Part shown: positions 15,008 to 19,745 of the stretch, piece by piece
Position numbering within the stretch: position 1 is the stretch's first letter
How the letters are laid out: every line of letters starts with the position of its first letter
From: an uncultured Micrococcales bacterium
Lineage (GTDB): Bacteria > Actinomycetota > Actinomycetes > Actinomycetales > Microbacteriaceae
Length of the DNA stretch: 19,745 nucleotides
Assembly: GCA_903824455.1 (NCBI GenBank)
Contig: CAIJWY010000118.1
Span: 1-19,745 of the forward strand
Direction: 5' to 3'
Position numbers and translations under genes: made by a program
The notes under the pieces: generated by a model
Seen by the model: the letters and a program-made list of their open reading frames with translations, nothing else
The model's database searches: none
What the model was told of the DNA's origin: nothing

Positions 15008-16018
15008 CTAGATTTCGCGGTTTATCTTTCGCGCCCAAAAGGGGCCCCGGTAAACGAAACCGGTATAGCCCTGCACCAGTGAAGCGCCTAGGCTGAGCCG
15101 TTCGCGAACATCTTCCGTTGTCTCGACTCCGCCAACCGAAATAATTGCGATTCGACCGGCTATCACCTGATTCAAGATTCTTAGCACCTCAATTGAACGC
15201 TGCTCAACCGGCTTGCCGGAAAGCCCTCCAGAACCAATCTTTTCGATTCTGTTTGCCTTTGTTTTGAGTTTCTCTCTCAACACGGTGGTGTTGGTAGCAA
15301 TTACTCCAGCCAATTTCAATTCGATAGCCAGAGCCGCAATTTCACTCACATCAGCGTCGGCTAAATCGGGAGCGATTTTTACCAGGACCGGCGTTCCCTG
15401 AGCCACTTTTAGAACTCCAGCCAAGATCGGTCTCAGGGTCTCTACGCTCTGTAGGCTTCGCAAACCCGGGGTATTCGGCGACGAAACGTTAACCGCTAGG
15501 TAATCGGCGAGTGGCGCTAGCAGGTTCGCGCTCGTAACATAATCGGAGACGGCGTCCTCGATTGGGGTTATCTTACTTTTCCCAATGTTGACCCCGATTA
15601 CTGGTAGTTTTTTTCCGCTAGCTCGAAGCTTTGCGAGTCGCGCTGCTAGAACCGCCGAGCCGGCATTGTTAAAGCCCATACGGTTGATCAGAGCTCGGTC
15701 TTCGACTAAACGAAAGAGTCTCGGCTTCTCGTTTCCAGGTTGGGCGAGGGCGGTGACTGTGCCCACTTCCACGTGGGAGAAGCCAAGATCGGCCAGCGGC
15801 AAAATCATGGTTCCGTCTTTATCAAAACCAGCGGCAAGCCCGAATGGTCCATCAAATTTCAATCCGAAGGCAACTACCGAACGCGTGCTGGTTTTGGGCA
15901 AGCGGAGAACCCAAGTTAGCCCTAAACGGTGAGCAATTCTTAGGCCAGCAGCTACCAGGTGGTGAACCGTCTCCGGATCAAAGCGAGCAAAGAAGACTCG
16001 GAAAATAAAGGAGTACAT
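15008..16018 (-). CDS. pyrD: Dihydroorotate dehydrogenase (quinone), class 2
   Basis: PyrD oxidises dihydroorotate to orotate in pyrimidine synthesis and gives the electrons to the membrane quinone pool. From ATG at 16018 it is 336 aa. The N-terminal helix MYSFIFRVFFARFDPETVHH is the membrane-associating segment found only in class 2 enzymes. NRMGFNNAG, VNIGKSK and the catalytic serine region VNVSSPNTPGLRSLQ (residues 177-191) follow, then the phosphate-binding IISVGGVETTED. An in-frame start at 16078 would overlap hisD by 53 nt and has no family match; the ATG is 7 nt past the hisD stop, with GCGGG just upstream. It is cotranscribed with hisD. Confidence 0.95.
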   Translation of the reverse strand: MYSFIFRVFFARFDPETVHHLVAAGLRIAHRLGLTWVLRLPKTSTRSVVAFGLKFDGPFGLAAGFDKDGTMILPLADLGFSHVEVGTVTALAQPGNEKPRLFRLVEDRALINRMGFNNAGSAVLAARLAKLRASGKKLPVIGVNIGKSKITPIEDAVSDYVTSANLLAPLADYLAVNVSSPNTPGLRSLQSVETLRPILAGVLKVAQGTPVLVKIAPDLADADVSEIAALAIELKLAGVIATNTTVLREKLKTKANRIEKIGSGGLSGKPVEQRSIEVLRILNQVIAGRIAIISVGGVETTEDVRERLSLGASLVQGYTGFVYRGPFWARKINREI

Positions 16019-16025
16019 TTTCCCG

Positions 16026-17339
16026 CTACTCAAACCTGGCTTGAATGGCTTCGAAGTGAGCAGGTAAACCTTCTTCATTGGCTAACGAATCAATGAGACT
16101 AACTGTTTCTGCGAGACCCTCTTTGTTGTAGTCAATGATTTGTTGGGCCCGTAAGAACGTATGTACCGAAAGCCCAGCTCCAAACTTTGACTGCTGGTTT
16201 ACCGGAAGCACATGGTTGGAGCCGGCCATGTAGTCACCCAGCGAAACTGGTGAGTAGGCGCCGATAAAAATTGCGCCGGCATTAGAGACTAATGACAAAA
16301 CTTCCTGCGCATTTTCTGTTTGCAATTCAAGGTGTTCCGTGGCGTAGAAGTTTGCAAACTTCACGGCTTCATGGATGTTGGCAACCAAGACAATTGCCGA
16401 CTGCTGTGCGGTGAGTGCCGTCTTGGCGCGCTGAGCGTGAGAAGTTTTATCCAGCCTTTTCAAAAGAGCGATTTGCACTTGATTAGCAAGCTCTTCTGAA
16501 TCGGTTACCAAAACAGAAGCGGCTGACTCGTCGTGTTCAGCTTGTGAAAGCAGATCGGCAGCGACAAACTCAGGGTTGGCGCCTGAGTCGGCAATGATCA
16601 GAATCTCAGTAGTTCCAGCCTCGGAATCAATTCCAACGATCCCTCGCAGTGCGCGCTTGGCTGCCGTGACATAGATGTTGCCCGGTCCGGTGATCAGTGA
16701 AACCGGCGATAACTCAAGTTCAGGAACGCCATGAGCCAGCGCGGCAATTGCTGCCGGACCACCCACGTTGTAAACCTCGGTTATTCCGAGCATGGCAGCC
16801 GCGGCCAGCACGGTTGGGTGAGGTCGGCCTTGAAAAGCTTTCTGGCCAGGTGTTGCAATCACCATTCTTGGAACTCCGGCAACTTGGGCGGGAACCACGT
16901 TCATCACCACGCTGGATGGGTAGACGGCCTTTCCGCCTGGTACATAGAGACCTACCGAATCAACCGGTTGCCATCGTTGATGAACTTTTCCACCCGGAGA
17001 TAACGTGGTGGTCACGGGTTTGGGAAGGTTTGCTTCAGACACCTTACGAACCCTTGCAATGGCTTCGGTTAGTGAACTCTTTAGAGCGGGCGAAATATTG
17101 GCAAGCGCCGAGTCGAGTTCGGATTGGGGAACTCGAATTGGGGTTGGGTCGAATCCGTCAAATCTTTCGGTGGCGGAAATTAACGCGCTTTCTCCCCTGA
17201 CCCTTATTTCGTCAATCAGCGGGAGAATTTCGGCAATAGCCGACTCGATGCTCAGGCTCGCGCGCGGAACTAGTTGATTCACCTGGGCGCTGCTAGGCAC
17301 ACCCGCCCGCAGGTCTACGACTCTCAACAAGTTGCTCAA
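16026..17339 (-). CDS. hisD: Histidinol dehydrogenase
   Basis: HisD carries out the last two steps of histidine synthesis, oxidising histidinol to histidine with two NAD+. From TTG at 17339 it is 437 aa, the usual length. The zinc ligands Q266 and H269 (SQAEHDES), D369 (GDYMAGSNH) and H428 (GLPAHFEA), and the catalytic E335-H336 (YATEHLEL) are all present, as is the VGLYVPGGKAVYPSSV motif. The frame is open to 17435, but TGGAG at 17346-17350 lies 6 nt before this TTG, and homologues begin with a similar MxRVxDLR sequence. No other his genes are nearby. pyrD follows after 7 nt. Confidence 0.95.
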   Translation of the reverse strand: MSNLLRVVDLRAGVPSSAQVNQLVPRASLSIESAIAEILPLIDEIRVRGESALISATERFDGFDPTPIRVPQSELDSALANISPALKSSLTEAIARVRKVSEANLPKPVTTTLSPGGKVHQRWQPVDSVGLYVPGGKAVYPSSVVMNVVPAQVAGVPRMVIATPGQKAFQGRPHPTVLAAAAMLGITEVYNVGGPAAIAALAHGVPELELSPVSLITGPGNIYVTAAKRALRGIVGIDSEAGTTEILIIADSGANPEFVAADLLSQAEHDESAASVLVTDSEELANQVQIALLKRLDKTSHAQRAKTALTAQQSAIVLVANIHEAVKFANFYATEHLELQTENAQEVLSLVSNAGAIFIGAYSPVSLGDYMAGSNHVLPVNQQSKFGAGLSVHTFLRAQQIIDYNKEGLAETVSLIDSLANEEGLPAHFEAIQARFE

Positions 17340-17345
17340 CGAAAA

Positions 17346-17350
17346 CTCCA
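17346..17350 (-). promoter_or_regulatory. Ribosome binding site that sets the hisD TTG start
   Basis: TGGAG with a 6-nt spacer (TTTTCG) to TTG at 17339. It favours this start over the frame extension to 17435, which would run into the flavin reductase gene on the other strand. Confidence 0.7.
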
Positions 17351-17362
17351 ATTCTTCAGTCA

Positions 17363-17368
17363 ATTCTA
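17363..17368 (-). promoter_or_regulatory. Candidate -10 element of hisD-pyrD
   Basis: TAGAAT on the minus strand would start transcription near 17355, giving a leader of about 16 nt that just includes the TGGAG ribosome binding site. No -35 box is recognisable, so this is a weak call. Confidence 0.3.
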
Positions 17369-17387
17369 TTCGGGCAGAAACTTGGCG

Positions 17388-17393
17388 TAGCCT
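17388..17393 (+). promoter_or_regulatory. Candidate leaderless -10 element of the flavin reductase gene
   Basis: TAGCCT lies 6 nt before the GTG at 17400. The purines AGAAGG fill the gap and are too close to act as a Shine-Dalgarno, so a leaderless start fits better. Inference from spacing. Confidence 0.4.
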
Positions 17394-17399
17394 AGAAGG

Positions 17400-17903
17400 G
17401 TGAGTAATACACCGAACGGCCATGAAATCATCCAAGATTCGGTCGAAGCCCTAAAACATACTTTCCGCAACCATGCCTCAGGCGTGGCGGTGATAACAAT
17501 GCTCGATGCCGAAGGGAAACCGGTTGGGTTAACGGCAACATCGATGACCTCTCTGGGTGCTACCCCTCCTCTGGCGAGTTTCAACATTTCCAGTGGATCA
17601 TCGACTTGGCCTTCCATCACCAAAGAAAAATGGGTCGCAATTCACACGTTAGGTGAAAACAACCAGGAGTTAGCAGTAAAGATGGCTGCCGATCACACCA
17701 AGCGATTTGCCGACGATGACTGGAAGTTCGGGCCAAAGGGTTTACCGATATTTGATGGGGTTACGGCTGTGGCAATTGGTTCAATCCGTGAGATTCACGC
17801 GGTGGAAAACAATGCTGTGGTCATCCTAGACATCGTTGAAGGTTTGCTAGGAGTCGAACAGCGTCCGCTCATTTACTTCCAGCGCAACTACCTCATCGGC
17901 TAA
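17400..17903 (+). CDS. Flavin reductase-like, FMN-binding split-barrel protein
   Basis: The 167-aa protein matches the flavin reductase-like (HpaC/RutF type) split-barrel family. FRNHASGVAVITMLDAEGK (about residues 22-40) and GLTATSMTSLGATPPLASFNIS (41-62) form the FMN-binding core, and FADDDWK...GLPIFDGVTAVAIGSI and PLIYFQRNYL are typical of the second half. Such proteins reduce FMN or FAD with NAD(P)H, often for a partner monooxygenase; no partner gene is visible, so the physiological role is open. The start is GTG at 17400. It diverges from hisD, and its last 18 codons overlap the end of dnaE on the other strand, codon against codon. Confidence 0.87.
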   Translation: MSNTPNGHEIIQDSVEALKHTFRNHASGVAVITMLDAEGKPVGLTATSMTSLGATPPLASFNISSGSSTWPSITKEKWVAIHTLGENNQELAVKMAADHTKRFADDDWKFGPKGLPIFDGVTAVAIGSIREIHAVENNAVVILDIVEGLLGVEQRPLIYFQRNYLIG

Positions 17904-19745
17904 GACAGAGTCTTCGTTTTCCGATTCGGAAACCAACTCGCCGTCTCGAACTATGCAATCCATGCCCAAAAGAACTTTCAGCTCACCGATGAACTCGGTT
18001 GAGTAACGCACGCGCCCTGGCAGTGTGAAGGTTCGATCGCTCTCCCCCGAGGCTATGGTGATCATCATTTCCGAATTTCCCTGATGGTGCTTGATGATGT
18101 GCTGAATCCGCTCTAAAACTTCTCGATTTGCCTTTTCATTGCTGATGCGAACGTGAATCTTGCCAAGATACTCGTCGTCAATCGGTGCATTCAAAATCTG
18201 AACGCTATAGGCATTGATGTTCCTGCCGTCGTCGCGATTGTTGACCCGGCCTCGAACTGCCACCACCATGTCTGGCGCCAAGGTGCTGACATATTCGGAG
18301 AATGCCTTGCCGGAGAGCATGAACGAAAGCTCGCCCTCAAAATCTTCGATTGTAACTAGGAGATAGGGCTTGCCCGATTTTTTACCGACCCGATTTACCA
18401 CCGCGGTAATCAAACCGCAGAGCGTGGCCGTTGAGCCATCTTCGATTTCTTGGTTTTCGATAAAAGTGCCGATTGAATAGGACGCATTTGCAGCTAGCTG
18501 AGATTCTCTGCCAAACAAGGGGTGGTCGCTCACATAAAGACCGAGCGTGTCTCGCTCCATTGCGAGTTTGATTCGCTTTTCGAACTCTTCGAGCCGCGGG
18601 ATTTCCAAAAGTGTCGGATCTTCATCAAAGAGTCCGCCAAACAAATCGAGCTGACCCTTGGCTTCCTCTTTCTTTCGGGAAGTTTGCGAATCAACAGCGT
18701 TTTCGAAAATCGCCATCAAAGATTTGCGAGTGTGGCCGAGACTGTCGAAGGCCCCCGCCTTGATTAGCGATTCAATGGTTCGTTTGTTGCAAACCTGCAC
18801 CGGAATTTTCTTTAGGAAATCATTGAATGAGGTGAATTTTCCTTGGGACTCTCGCGCTTCAACGATTCCGGCAACCACCGAGTCACCAACGCCCTTTACC
18901 GCTGCCAAACCGAAGCGAATTCTGGTATCAGCTCCAGAGAAGTTACCAATCGACTCATTGACGTCTGGCGAAAGAACGTCGAGTCCCATCTTGCGACAGG
19001 CGCTGAGGTAGATTGCCAGCTTGTCTCTGGCATCTCCAACACTGGTTAGAACAGCCGCCATATATTCCGCGGGATGATTGGCCTTCATGTAGGCCGTCCA
19101 GTAGGAAATAACACCGTAGGCGGCGCTGTGAGCCTTATTGAAGGCGTAGCCGGCAAAGGGAAGCAAAGTGTCCCAAAGAGCCGTAACCGCCTCCTCAACG
19201 TAGCCATTCTCGATCATTCCCGCTTTGAAGGCGGCGAACAATCCGTCCAGTTCTTTGGCGTCCTTCTTTCCCATTGCCTTTCGCAGGTTATCGGCTTGAG
19301 CCAGGGTGAAGTTGGCTGCTTTCTGGGCGGCCGCCATCACCTGTTCCTGATAAACAATTAGTCCATAGGTTGGCCCGAGAATATCCTTCAGGGGTTCTTC
19401 CAAACTTGGGTGAATCGGAGTGTTGGCCTGCAAGCCGTTTTTGCGCTTCGCGTAATTAGTATGCGAATTAACGCCCATTGGACCGGGACGATAAAGCGCG
19501 ATAGCAGCAGAGATATCCTCGAAGGCGGTTGGCTTCATCAATCTCAGTAGCGAGCGCATCGCATCGCCATCTAGTTGGAACACTCCTAGAGTGTCACCCT
19601 GCCCCAGAAGTTGATAAGCCTTTTGATCGGCGTCGAGATCAAGGTCTTCCAAAACTGGCACCGGTAGGCCGTTGGCGCGAATGTTTTGAAGAGCGTCTTC
19701 CAAAACGGTGAGGTTACGAAGACCCAGGAAGTCCATCTTCAAAAG
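17847..19745 (-). CDS. dnaE: DNA polymerase III alpha subunit, C-terminal half (cut by window edge)
   Basis: The 632 visible codons are the C-terminal half of the replicative polymerase (usual length about 1150-1190 aa). LLKMDFLGLRNLTV at the edge and YRPGPMGVNSHTNYAKRK belong to the polymerase domain. The fingers region includes YQEQVM and FNKAHSAAYG. A helix-hairpin-helix (FGLAAVKGVGDSVVAGI) follows, then the internal beta-clamp binding motif QLDLF (18639-18653), and an OB fold (STATLCGLITAVVNRVGKKSG). The acidic C-terminal tail ends at 17849-17847 (TAG), inside the flavin reductase gene. The N-terminal PHP domain and catalytic aspartates are outside the window. It could be read through towards hisD, but the flavin reductase gene intervenes on the other strand. 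Confidence 0.97.
   Translation of the reverse strand, partial: LLKMDFLGLRNLTVLEDALQNIRANGLPVPVLEDLDLDADQKAYQLLGQGDTLGVFQLDGDAMRSLLRLMKPTAFEDISAAIALYRPGPMGVNSHTNYAKRKNGLQANTPIHPSLEEPLKDILGPTYGLIVYQEQVMAAAQKAANFTLAQADNLRKAMGKKDAKELDGLFAAFKAGMIENGYVEEAVTALWDTLLPFAGYAFNKAHSAAYGVISYWTAYMKANHPAEYMAAVLTSVGDARDKLAIYLSACRKMGLDVLSPDVNESIGNFSGADTRIRFGLAAVKGVGDSVVAGIVEARESQGKFTSFNDFLKKIPVQVCNKRTIESLIKAGAFDSLGHTRKSLMAIFENAVDSQTSRKKEEAKGQLDLFGGLFDEDPTLLEIPRLEEFEKRIKLAMERDTLGLYVSDHPLFGRESQLAANASYSIGTFIENQEIEDGSTATLCGLITAVVNRVGKKSGKPYLLVTIEDFEGELSFMLSGKAFSEYVSTLAPDMVVAVRGRVNNRDDGRNINAYSVQILNAPIDDEYLGKIHVRISNEKANREVLERIQHIIKHHQGNSEMMITIASGESDRTFTLPGRVRYSTEFIGELKVLLGMDCIVRDGELVSESENEDSVLADEVVALEVNERTLFDS

Noticed and set aside
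16697..17277. Open frames on the plus strand antisense to hisD
   Set aside because: hisD is complete with all zinc and catalytic residues, and these frames carry no motif or start signal.
1..19745. Novel defence, mobile or biosynthetic system
   Set aside because: No transposase, integrase, direct-repeat array, toxin-antitoxin pair or unfamiliar multigene cassette is seen. Nearly all coding sequence is assigned to core metabolism, respiration, translation or replication.

Overview
The window looks like chromosome from an actinobacterium, most likely a member of the Microbacteriaceae with moderate G+C (roughly half by eye) and compact gene packing, such as the small freshwater planktonic lineages. 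The evidence is the homodimeric AceE, an RNase H/zinc-ribbon/Nif3 gene trio, an AhpE-type peroxiredoxin, the four-helix actinobacterial cytochrome oxidase subunit CtaF, ErpA next to ctaC, and a DUF3043-type protein. Family and genus are inference; the phylum is well supported. All genes but one have clear housekeeping functions. I see no CRISPR array, insertion sequence, prophage, toxin-antitoxin or defence module.

Layout. Positions 1-3902 (minus) form a tight cluster: an NCS1-like permease with a long acidic N-terminus, a Nif3-family protein, a C4 zinc-ribbon coiled-coil protein and the start of an RNase H gene, with gaps of 2 nt and 1 nt and an ATGA overlap. A tRNA-Val(UAC) with its own promoter and terminator lies just upstream (3959-4031), followed by an AhpE-like peroxiredoxin (minus, start at 4543). 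Divergent from it is the central-carbon to fatty-acid block on the plus strand: aceE, fabD, fabH, acpP, fabF (4692-10888), closed by a strong bidirectional terminator at 10902-10931. The minus strand then carries the aa3 oxidase genes in transcription order erpA, ctaC, ctaD, ctaF (14387 down to 10946). A DUF3043-type membrane protein (plus) diverges from erpA and converges with pyrD. hisD and pyrD form a minus-strand pair (17339 down to 15008). A flavin reductase-like gene (plus) diverges from hisD and overlaps the end of dnaE, whose C-terminal half fills the right edge.

How the genes work together. AceE makes acetyl-CoA, and FabD, FabH, AcpP and FabF use acetyl- and malonyl-units for type II fatty-acid synthesis. 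ErpA supplies Fe-S clusters beside the terminal oxidase genes, whose ctaE/qcr partners are not in this window. PyrD feeds electrons from pyrimidine synthesis to the quinone pool of the same respiratory chain.

Start-codon choice needs care. By Shine-Dalgarno position and family length, about half of the genes start with GTG or TTG, and the longest open frames run into upstream sequence for the zinc-ribbon gene, ahpE, aceE, ctaC, erpA's neighbour DUF3043, pyrD and hisD. Several genes have no Shine-Dalgarno but carry a TANNNT hexamer 6-7 nt before the start codon, which suggests leaderless transcription. The most notable points are the absence of the usual FasR/MabR-type regulator between aceE and fabD, the permease with its acidic extension and a start nested in a terminator, and the in-register antisense overlap of dnaE with the flavin reductase gene.
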